A DNA stretch of 53,876 nt from NCBI GenBank assembly GCA_016776725.1, contig JADHSV010000022.1:1-53876 (forward strand), written 5' to 3'. This document shows positions 42,347 through 51,218 of this stretch, piece by piece (the first letter of the stretch is position 1; the number at the start of each line of letters is the position of its first letter). The translations under genes and the position numbers were made by a program. This stretch comes from Rhodospirillales bacterium. GTDB lineage: Bacteria > Pseudomonadota > Alphaproteobacteria > Rhodospirillales > Shumkoniaceae. The notes below the pieces were generated by a model, which made no database searches, was not told the origin of the DNA, and was given only the letters and a program-made list of their open reading frames with translations.

Positions 42347-43201
42347 ATGACGTCCGGCACAATCAAGATTCTCGTCATTGATGGGTATCCCAGGGATGAC
42401 CGCGAGAACCTCGCCAATTGCGGGATGACCCTGGCGGGGGACCTCTATGCCTCCATGCTCTCGGACCTTTGTCCCGGCGTGCACTGCGATATCGTGTATC
42501 CGTCCGATCCGAATGCGGCGCTTCAACGGGGCATTGAAAACTATCACGGGATCGCCTGGACCGGATGTTCCCTGACCATTCACGGTAACGGCGACGAGCG
42601 GGTGCGGCGTCATCTGGATTTGGCGCGGGCCGCCTATGCGGCCGGTGTGCCGCAATACGGAAGTTGCTGGGGTATACAGATCGCCGCCGTCGCCGCCGGT
42701 GGCACCGTTGCCGCCCATCCCGGCGGCCGCGAGATGGGCATCGGGCGCAAGATCACGCTGAGTGCCGACGGCCGCGACCACCCCCTCTTCGAGGGTAAGC
42801 CGGATACATTTGATGGCTTCGTCAGTCACTTCGACGTAGTCACCCACCTTCCCCCCGGCGGCCAAGCGCTCGCCGGCAACGCCTTTACCCGCGTGCAGGC
42901 AATGAGCGTCGAGCACGACAAGGGCACCTTCTGGGGTCTGCAATACCATCCCGAATATGACTTGCGTGAAATGGCGCGCCTGATTCATTGCCGCCGCCAG
43001 GCGCTGACCCAAGAGGGTTTTTTCAAGGACGAGGCGGACGCGCGGCGCATGGTGGCGCAATTTGAAGCGTTGCACGCCGACCCTACGGACAAGGCCCTGG
43101 CCTGGCAGTTGGGGGTGGAAAGCGACTTGTTGCAAGACACGGTGCGCCGAATGGAGCCGCGCAACTGGCTGTCCCGTCTGGTGCTTCCGCGTGCGGCTTA
43201 G
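42347..43201 (+). CDS. Class I glutamine amidotransferase-like hydrolase
   Basis: Predicted 284 residues. The nucleophile elbow is GSCWGIQ with Cys107, and the histidine-glutamate pair is in LQYHPEYD. The fold is the GMP-synthase-type glutaminase domain standing alone; a C-terminal extension of about 70 residues follows. In the gamma-glutamyl-putrescine pathway a class I amidotransferase (PuuD) removes the glutamyl group, so a similar task here is a reasonable guess given the ligase, oxidase and dehydrogenase genes nearby. Start supported by GGGAAGGG. It converges on the next FAD gene with 21 bases between stops. Confidence 0.85.
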   Translation: MTSGTIKILVIDGYPRDDRENLANCGMTLAGDLYASMLSDLCPGVHCDIVYPSDPNAALQRGIENYHGIAWTGCSLTIHGNGDERVRRHLDLARAAYAAGVPQYGSCWGIQIAAVAAGGTVAAHPGGREMGIGRKITLSADGRDHPLFEGKPDTFDGFVSHFDVVTHLPPGGQALAGNAFTRVQAMSVEHDKGTFWGLQYHPEYDLREMARLIHCRRQALTQEGFFKDEADARRMVAQFEALHADPTDKALAWQLGVESDLLQDTVRRMEPRNWLSRLVLPRAA

Positions 43202-43222
43202 GGCTCCTTGCTCCATTTCGGA

Positions 43223-44611
43223 TCACAAATAACGCACGCCCTGGCGTGACAGCTCTTTTTGAACATCGGCAAGATCAACCGTGTCCAGGTTACGCCCCGT
43301 TTTTATGGACAGGGCGGCGGCGATGCCCGCACCCTGGCCGGTGACCGCGCAGCACGACATGTTTCGCGTCGCCGCGTGACTGATCCGGTCGCCGCCGATG
43401 GACCGACCCGCCACCAGAAGATTCCTGATCCGTTTGGGCAGAAGCGCCCGGTAGGGAATGTGCATGTAGCGCCCGGTTGTTGGCAGAATCAACAGTCCGT
43501 AGCCGTCGATGAATTCCGGGTATATGCCGATGGAATCCTCGAACCGGCCCTGTTCGCGCGTGTCCTGTTCGGTCATATTGTAGCGGGCATCGATTTTGCG
43601 GGTGTCGCGGATGCCGATCGACATGCCAAAATTGCGTAGGCGCGCGTTGGCGCAGCCGGGCGTGAAACGGCGTAGCGCCTCGATCGCAAGCAGGCTCTGG
43701 CGGCGTCCCTCGATCTCGAAGCGGGTCAAATCCCCGGGTTCCGTGCCATCACATCCATCCATCTGGATGAGGTTCATATACGTCAATTCGCCGGTATCGT
43801 GCATGGCGCCCCAGGTCCCGGAAATCGTGTTGAGATGGGGCGGGATCAATCCGCATTCGATCGCCTGGTCGAAAGGCTTCTTGAGGAACGGCGAGAACAT
43901 GTCATCCTCCTTGCCGGAGGTCTCGATGGACCATTCGCCGCCGCCGTCCCAGTCCTTGTAGGTCTGCGGATCGGCCTTGACGCCCTCGATGAAGGCTTTC
44001 TTGTCCACGCCGGCCAAATGGAACATCACCGATACCGCCATCATCCGTTCCTTCGGCGTCAAATAGGTTGGCGCCCCGGCGCGCTCGGCGATATCCGCAT
44101 CTCCGGTGGCGTCAATAACCCGTTTCGCGAGGATCGCTTCCCGACCGGCCTTGGACTCGGTAATGATGCCGCCTATCGTGTCGCCATTCATGATCGGGGC
44201 GACGAACAGCCGGTGCAGCATGGGGTAAACCCCTGCTTCCTGCACCAGCCGGTCGGCGACGACTTTGAAGCCCTCCGCATCGATCTCGTAGGACTGCGAC
44301 TGGGATTCCGGCACGGCCGCGCCCATCTCCTTGGCGCGCTCCTCGAACTCCCGGCCGATACCATCGGCCTCGACCGTCTTGTCATGCCGGTACCACGCGA
44401 ACCCCTCGACACCGACGACCGTCATATTGCCGCCAAAACAGCCGAATCTTTCGACCAGGGTTACTTCGACACCGGCCCGGGCTGCAGCCAGCGCGGCGGC
44501 CAGGCCGCCCGGGCCGGAGCCGATAACCAATACATCGGTTTCGTGGATGACGTCTATCCGCCGTTCCGGTTCAACAATCGATCCCAGGCTATTTTTGTCC
44601 ACATTTTCCAC
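43223..44611 (-). CDS. FAD-dependent oxidoreductase (FAD_oxidored type), second copy
   Basis: Predicted 462 residues from a GTG at 44611 with GGAGG six bases upstream. After a 22-residue lead the FAD fold ETDVLVIGSGPGGLAAALAAA is followed by CFGGNMTVVGVEG and RVIDATGDADIAERAGAP, as in the FAD_oxidored family. The C-terminal part has YRALLPKRIRNLLVAGRSIG and an Ala/Gly-rich helix. It differs well from the copy at 40889. It is the last gene of the minus-strand transport operon. The open frame continuing upstream of 44611 overlaps the DAO-type gene and is not coding. Substrate unknown. Confidence 0.87.
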   Translation of the reverse strand: MENVDKNSLGSIVEPERRIDVIHETDVLVIGSGPGGLAAALAAARAGVEVTLVERFGCFGGNMTVVGVEGFAWYRHDKTVEADGIGREFEERAKEMGAAVPESQSQSYEIDAEGFKVVADRLVQEAGVYPMLHRLFVAPIMNGDTIGGIITESKAGREAILAKRVIDATGDADIAERAGAPTYLTPKERMMAVSVMFHLAGVDKKAFIEGVKADPQTYKDWDGGGEWSIETSGKEDDMFSPFLKKPFDQAIECGLIPPHLNTISGTWGAMHDTGELTYMNLIQMDGCDGTEPGDLTRFEIEGRRQSLLAIEALRRFTPGCANARLRNFGMSIGIRDTRKIDARYNMTEQDTREQGRFEDSIGIYPEFIDGYGLLILPTTGRYMHIPYRALLPKRIRNLLVAGRSIGGDRISHAATRNMSCCAVTGQGAGIAAALSIKTGRNLDTVDLADVQKELSRQGVRYL

Positions 44612-44652
44612 TTGAGACCTCCATTTCCCTGCAGCCCATGCGCAGCTGAGAT

Positions 44653-45942
44653 CTAAACACCCAAAGCATCCCGTATCCGGTACGCCAGGACCGACGGCGC
44701 AAGGAACCAGGGCGAACCTGTGTAGAACGGCCTGGTTTGAAACGGGATGCGATCGAATGCGCCAGCCTGCTCGGCCAAGCCTGCCGCCTGCTGTCCGATC
44801 CGCATGCCAAGGTAGCTGGCCATTCCGACCCCGGAGCCGCAATACCCCATTGCATAATAGAGCCCTTTTTGGTGACCGGTGTGCATTAGCGTATCGAACG
44901 TAAAGGCAACGAGTCCGGCCCAGGAATGGCTGATCCGGATTCCTTTCAGTTCCGGGAAAAGCCGGGTGAGTTCCGCCAGAAGTTTCGGCCCGCTTCGGCA
45001 TGGATCCGTTTCGCCAAGGGACACGCGACCGCCGAAAAGAATGCGGGTCCGGTCTGGCGATGGCCGATAGTAGTAGACCAACTTGCGGGTGTCCGACAGA
45101 ATCCGGTTTGTCGGCATCACCCGGTCCATAAGGTCCGGTTGAATTTCTTCCGTTGTGATCACATAGGACCCGATGGGAATGACCCGGCGCCGATGCCATG
45201 GCGTCAACGGCCCCGTGTAACCGTTGGTTGCAAGGATCACGCGCCCGGCGCGCAGACGGCCCTTCGGCGTGGCAAGGTCAAATCCTCCCCGTTGCAAACG
45301 CTCCAGCCCGGTGACCGGGCATTGGGAAACGATTTGCGCGCCCGCCTGCTCGGCGACGGTCACGAGACAGTTGAAATACCGCCCGACATCGACGCTGGCG
45401 TGCCGCGGCAGAACCATGCCCCCGTAATAGGCATCCGTTCCAAGCTCTTCATGCTGGGATTCGCGCGGGACCATATAGGCGCCGGTCTCGAAGGCCGGGT
45501 TCCCGGTTTCGCATGCCCGCGAGAGAACCCCGAAGTGCCTTCTGGTATGGGCGCCGTGGAAACGGCCGGCAACCTCGAATCCGCAGTCGAGTCGCTCGTC
45601 GCGCACGAACCGAGCGACGTAATCGAGCGAGGCCTGCCCCTCCTTGAGGATGTCCGTGGCCAGGGCGTCGCCGTACCGCCTGGCCAGCGTCGCATAGGAG
45701 AGTTTGATGCTGGTGGAAATCTGCCCGCCATTACGGGTGCTGCCGCCCCAGCCGGTTGATTCCGCATCCACGACGACGGTGGACAGCCCGGCGCGGGCCG
45801 TCTGAATCGCCGCATGCAGGCCCGTGTAGCCGGCGCCGATGATCGCCACGTCGACTTCCTTTGGTAAAGCCGATGAGTCATGGCGCGGGGGCGAGGCGGT
45901 CTCCCACCAATAGGGTTCCTGTTTGAAGTCGGATGTAAACAA
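44653..45942 (-). CDS. DAO-type FAD oxidoreductase, gamma-glutamylputrescine oxidase-like
   Basis: Predicted 429 residues from a TTG start with AGGA upstream. The N-terminus SDFKQEPYWWETA matches the PuuB/OrdL style of amine oxidases, followed by the FAD fold VDVAIIGAGYTGLHAAIQTA and GWGGSTRNGGQIS. The C-terminal WAGLVAFTFDTLMHTG and GYCGSGVGMASYLG are also typical. PuuB oxidises gamma-glutamylputrescine with O2, giving an aldehyde; here the true substrate depends on the ligase at 52051. It lies in the same direction as and 31 bases after the second permease gene. Confidence 0.88.
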   Translation of the reverse strand: MFTSDFKQEPYWWETASPPRHDSSALPKEVDVAIIGAGYTGLHAAIQTARAGLSTVVVDAESTGWGGSTRNGGQISTSIKLSYATLARRYGDALATDILKEGQASLDYVARFVRDERLDCGFEVAGRFHGAHTRRHFGVLSRACETGNPAFETGAYMVPRESQHEELGTDAYYGGMVLPRHASVDVGRYFNCLVTVAEQAGAQIVSQCPVTGLERLQRGGFDLATPKGRLRAGRVILATNGYTGPLTPWHRRRVIPIGSYVITTEEIQPDLMDRVMPTNRILSDTRKLVYYYRPSPDRTRILFGGRVSLGETDPCRSGPKLLAELTRLFPELKGIRISHSWAGLVAFTFDTLMHTGHQKGLYYAMGYCGSGVGMASYLGMRIGQQAAGLAEQAGAFDRIPFQTRPFYTGSPWFLAPSVLAYRIRDALGV

Positions 45943-45973
45943 GCTCTTGTCCTATGGCATGGGCGGCCGGAAT

Positions 45974-46840
45974 TCACGCCTTTGATTTCGCCTTGTCGCT
46001 CTGGACAACCACAGAAAGCAACGCCAGCAGGCCCGATCCAACCATGAGGAAGAACGACACGGCATTCAAAACCGGCGTAGAACCGACCTTCACCATGCGA
46101 TCGTACATGGTAATGGTCAGGGGGGCTTCCGAGCCGACCAGGAACAGGGTCGTATTGAAGTTTTCGAAGGACACCAGGAATGCCACGATAGCCGAGGCGA
46201 TCAGGGCCGGACTGAGGAAGGGCAAGGTGATGGTCCTCAACACCCGTGCCCGGCTTGCGCCGAGATTGAACGCAGCCTCTTCCATCTCCTCGTCGAATTT
46301 CTTCAGCCGCGCGGTGATCACGAGCGACGTGATCGTGGTGACGAAGGCGAACTGACCCAGGACGACCAGTAAGATGCCCGGGCGCAGAAATTCCAGCTCC
46401 ATTCCGAAATTGTTTTCCAGCGCGCTGGCGATGTTGCTGGCGAAGACGAGAATGGAAATACCGAGGATGACGCCGGGAATGACGAGGGGCAAGATCATCA
46501 GGATGTAAAAGAAATCCTTCGCCGGAAACGATCCACGGACGAATAGAAAAGCGTTACAGGTCCCGACGAATACCGATAGGGCGGAGACGGAGGTGGCAAT
46601 GATCGCCGAATAATACAGGCCGCGCAGCAGCCGCCGGTCGTGGAACATGCCAAGTTTGGGTTCGGTATCGTTGAAGAACCAATCAAGGGTGAACCCCTGC
46701 CAGGGAAGTGCTGGAAACAGGGAGTCGTTGAACGCGAACATCCCCGCCGCCAAGAGCGGCCCGGCCAGAAACACAAAAAAGGCGGCGACATAAGTGCGGT
46801 AGACCCAGAGGAACGCACGGTCCTTATTCTGATTAATCAC
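45974..46840 (-). CDS. ABC transporter permease, PotC-like
   Basis: Predicted 288 residues from a GTG start with an AGGGG site upstream; six hydrophobic segments. The permease EAA-like loop is EEMEEAAFNLGASRARVLRTITLP. With the permease before it, the ATPase and the binding protein it forms a spermidine/putrescine-type importer. An open frame extends 81 codons upstream but overlaps the other permease and is out of family. Confidence 0.92.
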   Translation of the reverse strand: MINQNKDRAFLWVYRTYVAAFFVFLAGPLLAAGMFAFNDSLFPALPWQGFTLDWFFNDTEPKLGMFHDRRLLRGLYYSAIIATSVSALSVFVGTCNAFLFVRGSFPAKDFFYILMILPLVIPGVILGISILVFASNIASALENNFGMELEFLRPGILLVVLGQFAFVTTITSLVITARLKKFDEEMEEAAFNLGASRARVLRTITLPFLSPALIASAIVAFLVSFENFNTTLFLVGSEAPLTITMYDRMVKVGSTPVLNAVSFFLMVGSGLLALLSVVVQSDKAKSKA

Positions 46841-46851
46841 CAGCCTTGCCC

Positions 46852-47718
46852 CTAACTTTTCGCAACGGTGCTCGACAGGGATTGACCGGAAAGCTTCAGG
46901 CCAAGCCACACGACGAGGGAGGTGAACGCCAGCAACAGGAAGCCAAAGGCCGCGCCCGATTCCCAGTTGTAGCGGGTGATAAATTGGTCGTAGATCTGCT
47001 CGGTGAACCAGCTTGAATTCTTGCCGCCGAGAAGAATGGGCGTGAGATAGCTGCCGGCGGTGAGCATGAAGACGACGATGCAACCGGCGACGATGCCGGG
47101 CATGGCATAGGGAATGATAATCTTGCGCAACACTGTGAAGCCGTTGCCACCGAGATTATAGCCGGCCTCAATCATCGAATTGTCCATTCCGTCGATGGTC
47201 GACACCAGGGGGACGATCATGAACAGAATAACCGTATAGACCAGACCGACGATAACCGCAGCGTCATTGTACAGAAACTCCATTGGGCTTCCCAGGATAC
47301 CGGTCCATTGCAGCAGCCCGGACACGATGCCGGTTTCGCGCAGCAGCAGAATCCAGCCGAACGCGCGGATCAGATCGCTCACCCAAAGGGGGATCAGACA
47401 AAGTAGGAACAGGCCGTTGCGGGTTCTGAACCCGGCGATTTTGGCGATGTAGTAGGCGACAGGGAAACCGATCAGTAACGCCAATACGGTCACCAGCAGT
47501 GATATGGAGCCGGTGCGCAGCAGGGTGTTCCAATAGATCGGTTCGTTAACAAATTCGATATAGTTGTGCAGGCTGTACTGATAGACGCGCGGCGCGATTT
47601 TTTCCTGCAACGACAGGATAACCATACCCACGTGGGGCAACGCGATCAGCACCACGATCCACAGCGCGAACGGCATAAACAGGAGAATGAGGGAGAGCCG
47701 TTTTATGTCCTTTTGCAA
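46852..47718 (-). CDS. ABC transporter permease, PotB-like
   Basis: Predicted 288 residues. The start is a TTG at 47718 five bases after AAGGAGGGG; no ATG is available nearby. Six hydrophobic segments are visible and the coupling loop is SMIEAGYNLGGNGFTVLRKI. It is the first permease of the pair and lies ten bases after the ATPase gene and 11 bases before the second permease. Membership in the spermidine/putrescine family is by sequence style; the real ligand is not determined. Confidence 0.9.
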   Translation of the reverse strand: MQKDIKRLSLILLFMPFALWIVVLIALPHVGMVILSLQEKIAPRVYQYSLHNYIEFVNEPIYWNTLLRTGSISLLVTVLALLIGFPVAYYIAKIAGFRTRNGLFLLCLIPLWVSDLIRAFGWILLLRETGIVSGLLQWTGILGSPMEFLYNDAAVIVGLVYTVILFMIVPLVSTIDGMDNSMIEAGYNLGGNGFTVLRKIIIPYAMPGIVAGCIVVFMLTAGSYLTPILLGGKNSSWFTEQIYDQFITRYNWESGAAFGFLLLAFTSLVVWLGLKLSGQSLSSTVAKS

Positions 47719-47728
47719 TGGCCCCTCC

Positions 47729-48844
47729 TTACGAAGCAAAACACATGGTATGCGCCTGGGACCAGTTCAGCCAAACGGATTGCCCGGGGTGTATATCGTC
47801 GCTCCCACCGGTTAGGGTGACGTCGGCCTCGATCAATTCCCCGCTGCCGTCGCGCACCAGCACCCGGCTGTTGGCGCCGTTGAACAACAGGCTGTCCACC
47901 GTGCCTTTCATATGATTGACCAAGTCGCCGCTGGCGCCGTCAACGTCCGTGGCTTGCCAGGCGGCATGGATGAACTCCGGCCGCACGAACACACTCACCG
48001 ACGCTGAATCGCCCGGTGCCGTATCCCCGAACCGTTTGCAGACCAGGGTCAGGCCGGTGTCCGTTTCGATTTTTACAGTCTCGCCATCCGTCGCCACCAC
48101 ACGGCCGCTCCATCGATTGGTGTCACCGACGAATCCTGCGGTAAACGCCGTTTTCGGCACATGATAGAGTTCTTGCGGCGAGCCGACCTGCTCGAACTTG
48201 CCCTCATTCATGATGGCCACGTTGTCGGACATTACCAGGGCTTCGGATTGGTCGTGGGTGATGTAGACGAAGGTGGTATTGAATTGGTGCTGAAGGAGTT
48301 TCAACTCAATTTTCATCGCCTCGCGCAATTTCAAATCAAGCGCCCCAAGGGGTTCGTCGAGCAAAAGAACATCGGGATCGAGCACCATGCAACGCGCTAT
48401 GGCGATGCGTTGCTTTTGACCGCCCGATAGCTGATGGATTTCCCGGTTTGCGACGTCGGGCAGGGCAATGCGCTCAAGCACGTCTTTTATGCGCCGGTCG
48501 GTTTCGGCCTTGTTCACGCGATTGCATCTCAAGCCATAGGCGATGTTCTCGTAGACGTTCATCATCGGGAACAGAGCCAGATGCTGAAACACCATCTTTA
48601 CGTTGCGTTTGTTGGGCGGGGTGTTCAGGACCGACTTGCCCTTGATCTTGACGTCGCCGGCCGTGGCGTCGTTAAACCCGGCAATCATGCGCATCAAGGT
48701 GGTCTTGCCGCAGCCCGACGGTCCCAGGATTGAAAAGAAGGAGCCCTTCGGAATCTTAAGCGAAACGTCGTCAACCGCGCGCAACGAACCGAAATGTTTG
48801 GACACGTTGATGCACTCTAGATCGTATTCTGCGGAAGAGGTCAT
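47729..48844 (-). CDS. ABC transporter ATP-binding protein, PotA-like
   Basis: Predicted 371 residues. Walker A is GPSGCGKTT, the signature LSGGQKQRIAIARC, Walker B VLLLDEPLGALD and the H-loop YITHDQSEAL. The C-terminal 130 residues are a TOBE-type regulatory domain (RVVATDGETVKIE, VFVRPEFIHAA, GTVDSLLFNGANSRVLV) as in PotA and FbpC. It lies 105 bases after the binding-protein gene with a hairpin in between. Confidence 0.94.
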   Translation of the reverse strand: MTSSAEYDLECINVSKHFGSLRAVDDVSLKIPKGSFFSILGPSGCGKTTLMRMIAGFNDATAGDVKIKGKSVLNTPPNKRNVKMVFQHLALFPMMNVYENIAYGLRCNRVNKAETDRRIKDVLERIALPDVANREIHQLSGGQKQRIAIARCMVLDPDVLLLDEPLGALDLKLREAMKIELKLLQHQFNTTFVYITHDQSEALVMSDNVAIMNEGKFEQVGSPQELYHVPKTAFTAGFVGDTNRWSGRVVATDGETVKIETDTGLTLVCKRFGDTAPGDSASVSVFVRPEFIHAAWQATDVDGASGDLVNHMKGTVDSLLFNGANSRVLVRDGSGELIEADVTLTGGSDDIHPGQSVWLNWSQAHTMCFAS

Positions 48845-48883
48845 TCGTACTCTCAGCGGAAAAAAACAACTGAAATAAAAGTC

Positions 48884-48932
48884 GCCTGGAACGCCGCTTG
48901 GCGGTTGTCGAGCGCCCTGCGGCGTCCCAGGC
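48884..48932 (-). terminator. Attenuator-like hairpin between binding-protein and ATPase genes
   Basis: Arms 48884-48897 and 48919-48932 form a 14-bp stem with one mismatch and a 21-base loop. Read on the minus strand it is followed by GACTTTTATTTCAGTTGTTTTTTT. Such partial terminators commonly let the binding protein be made in excess of the membrane components. Confidence 0.65.
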
Positions 48933-48948
48933 CTAACAAAAACACGAC

Positions 48949-50022
48949 TTAGTTCGAGGTTGCCGCCTTGATTTTTTCGAGCGTCTTGCCTTCCATGTCT
49001 TCCACACCCGGCGGGATGTTGGCGAAGAACTTGAGATTGGCAATGTCGGCGTCAGTAAACGCGGCGTTGACCGCGGCTTTCTTGTCAGCCGGAAGCAGGT
49101 CTTTGCCGCCCTTGACTGCGACGATCGCCCCGGAACTCGCCGACATCATGGTCACGATTTCGGGCTGAAGCACGAAATTGATCCATTTGTAAGCGGCGTC
49201 ATCGGCTTTGCCCTTGCGCGGCAGCGCGAAGGTGTCGATCCAGGCCAGCGCGCCCGTCGACGGCGGCACGAACACGACGTTCTGGTTCTGGCCGAAAATC
49301 CGATAAGCGGTGGAATCCCAGGTTTCGGATGCCACGATTTCGCCGGACAGCATCATCGCAGACAAGTCGTCGCCGCCCTTCCAATAGGCCTTGAGGTTGT
49401 CCTTGCAAGCAATCAGCTTGACGGCGACCTTATCCAGAATTTCCTGATACTTACTAAGATCGGCATAGGCCGCGAACGGATCTTCGCCCATAGCAAACGC
49501 GGTTCCAAGCAGGATGGTGCGCTTCAGGCGCATCGAGGTCTTGCCCTTGTATTTGGGATCGCATAGGTCGCCCCAGCCTTTCAGGTCCGGCGCCTTGGTC
49601 TTGTCGACCATCAGGCCCGAGGTGCCCCACTGGTGCGGGACGGCATAGACCTTGCCGTCCATCGTCGTGTTCGCCTTTACGCCGGCAAGCAACGATGGCT
49701 CCATCGCCGCTGTATTGATCTTCGACAGATCCATCGGTTTGTAGATGTCGTATTCCAACTGCGCCGCGTAGATGCGATCATGACTGGGTTGGGCAAGGTC
49801 ATATCCGGCCCCGCCTGTGGCCCGCAGTTTGGCGATCATTTCTTCGTTGTTGGAGAATGTAACGGCCACTTCGATGCCGGGGTATTTTTCCTCAAACAAC
49901 TTGATAATGTTTTCGGGGGCATATGAACCCCAGGTCATCAAACGCAGAGTTTCCGCCTGAGCCGGAATTGTGGCGATAAGTACCGTCGCCAACGAGCCAG
50001 CCAACATAGTTGAGATTCTCAT
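48949..50022 (-). CDS. Periplasmic polyamine-type substrate-binding protein, PotD-like
   Basis: Predicted 357 residues; GGGAGG precedes the ATG. A signal peptide (MRISTMLAGSLATVLIATIP, cleavage after AQA) is followed by LRLMTWGSYAPENIIKLFEEKYPGIEV, the opening of the PotD/PotF family, then YDLAQPSHDRIYAAQ and WGTSGLMVD. Trp and acidic residues that bind polyamines in PotD are partly recognisable (WDSTAYR). The ligand could be a polyamine or another cationic amine. It is the first gene of the minus-strand operon; its promoter must lie in 50023-50178. Confidence 0.92.
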   Translation of the reverse strand: MRISTMLAGSLATVLIATIPAQAETLRLMTWGSYAPENIIKLFEEKYPGIEVAVTFSNNEEMIAKLRATGGAGYDLAQPSHDRIYAAQLEYDIYKPMDLSKINTAAMEPSLLAGVKANTTMDGKVYAVPHQWGTSGLMVDKTKAPDLKGWGDLCDPKYKGKTSMRLKRTILLGTAFAMGEDPFAAYADLSKYQEILDKVAVKLIACKDNLKAYWKGGDDLSAMMLSGEIVASETWDSTAYRIFGQNQNVVFVPPSTGALAWIDTFALPRKGKADDAAYKWINFVLQPEIVTMMSASSGAIVAVKGGKDLLPADKKAAVNAAFTDADIANLKFFANIPPGVEDMEGKTLEKIKAATSN

Positions 50023-50159
50023 TTATTACCTCCCGTCAAAATCTGACAAAGTTCCACGCCAGCAATTCATACGTATTTCGAGTTGGGTGTCCATAGCTTT
50101 TTTGAAATTAAATTTACCAATGCGCCGGCCTGGAAAAGAAAATTACCGCGACTATTTCA

Positions 50160-50181
50160 GCACCCTGCTAGCACCCTGCTA
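50160..50181. repeat. 11-bp tandem duplication at the end of the regulator gene
   Basis: GCACCCTGCTA occurs twice in direct succession (50160-50170 and 50171-50181). The second copy contains the stop codon of the RpiR-family gene (TAG on the minus strand at 50181-50179). Confidence 0.85.
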
Positions 50182-51054
50182 GGTAAACTTGCGGAACAGC
50201 CGGGTCTGGTCGAACAGATCTTCTAACGATTTCATGCGCTGCTCGGTTTCTTCCCAGGACAGGCTTTGAACCGCCGCGATCATCGCTTCGACGACAAAAA
50301 GGCTGATGACCGACGAGTCCCAGGCCGAAGGCGCCTCAATGCGGGAATGAAAACTGTGCCGGGCGTGTTTGGCGGCCGGCGAGCCCCATTGGTCGGTGAA
50401 CACGACCACGACAACGCCCTTCGATTTGGCCATTTTTACGAGGCCCATGATATCGCGCTCGTAGCGCCGGATATCGAATGCCACCAGCACGTCGCCGGGC
50501 CGCATATTCAGCAAGTAATGGGGCCAGATATTGGAGTTCGGCGCCACTAGCGTCACATTCTCGCGGATCACCTGCATATGGGTAAAAAAATAATCGGCCA
50601 GCGAACGGGTGATGCGCCCGCCGACGACATGCACGGCGTGCTCCCGGTCGGACAGCAGTTCGGCCACCGTGTTGAATTCGGCTGGATCGATCTGCCGCAG
50701 GGTTTGGCGCATGTTTTCCATCACGACGTCGGCGAATCGATTCAGAATATGGGTGTCCGGAGCGTTTTCCGCCCATCTGTTGTGCTTGGCAATGGGGTTC
50801 AAAATCGTCGCCTCGATCTCCAGGTGCAATGCGGCTTGAAGATCCGGAAATCCGCTGAAACCAAGTTTCTTGGCCATGCGGAGCACGGTCGGCGTTGAGA
50901 CATTCGAGGCGATGGCGACGGCGGTGATGCTTCCCAGGCCGGATGCCGGGTAATTTTCCATGATCGCATTCGCCAGCTGGCGTTCCGCCCTTGTCAAGTT
51001 ATCAAACCGGTTTCGAATGCGTTCCGCTACAGTCAACTCTTCGGGCGCCGTCAT
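50179..51054 (-). CDS. MurR/RpiR-family transcriptional regulator
   Basis: Predicted 291 residues from the Met at 51054 (a longer form from 51120 is possible; neither has a strong ribosome site). The N-terminal helix-turn-helix domain is TRAERQLANAIMENYPASGLG with ITAVAIASNVSTPTVLRMAKKLGFSGF. The C-terminal SIS domain (AVHVVGGRITRSLADYF, RPGDVLVAFDIRRYERDIM, VVVVFTDQWGSPAAKHA) usually binds a phosphosugar, but in amine and amino-acid loci the ligand may differ. It lies between the transporter operon and the divergent catabolic genes and probably controls both. Confidence 0.9.
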   Translation of the reverse strand: MTAPEELTVAERIRNRFDNLTRAERQLANAIMENYPASGLGSITAVAIASNVSTPTVLRMAKKLGFSGFPDLQAALHLEIEATILNPIAKHNRWAENAPDTHILNRFADVVMENMRQTLRQIDPAEFNTVAELLSDREHAVHVVGGRITRSLADYFFTHMQVIRENVTLVAPNSNIWPHYLLNMRPGDVLVAFDIRRYERDIMGLVKMAKSKGVVVVVFTDQWGSPAAKHARHSFHSRIEAPSAWDSSVISLFVVEAMIAAVQSLSWEETEQRMKSLEDLFDQTRLFRKFT

Positions 51055-51157
51055 TTGAATGCTGTCTACCTGTGATCGGGTCAGTACCGGAGGAAATGGT
51101 AGTGGAAAAGGAATTTCCATGAAACAACGAACTGAAAAACTCTTTACAGAACATATC

Positions 51158-51186
51158 TTGACAGTAAACAATTTTATGAAAATATA
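51158..51186 (+). promoter_or_regulatory. Candidate promoter for the amidohydrolase-ligase operon
   Basis: A perfect -35 TTGACA is at 51158-51163, and after 17 bases an A+T-rich AATATA (51181-51186) can serve as a poor -10. The start codon is 33 bases further. The region 51055-51218 is the divergent control region with the RpiR gene. Confidence 0.45.
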
Positions 51187-51218
51187 TCTCCAGATTTGTT
51201 CAGGAAGGAGATGCGGAA

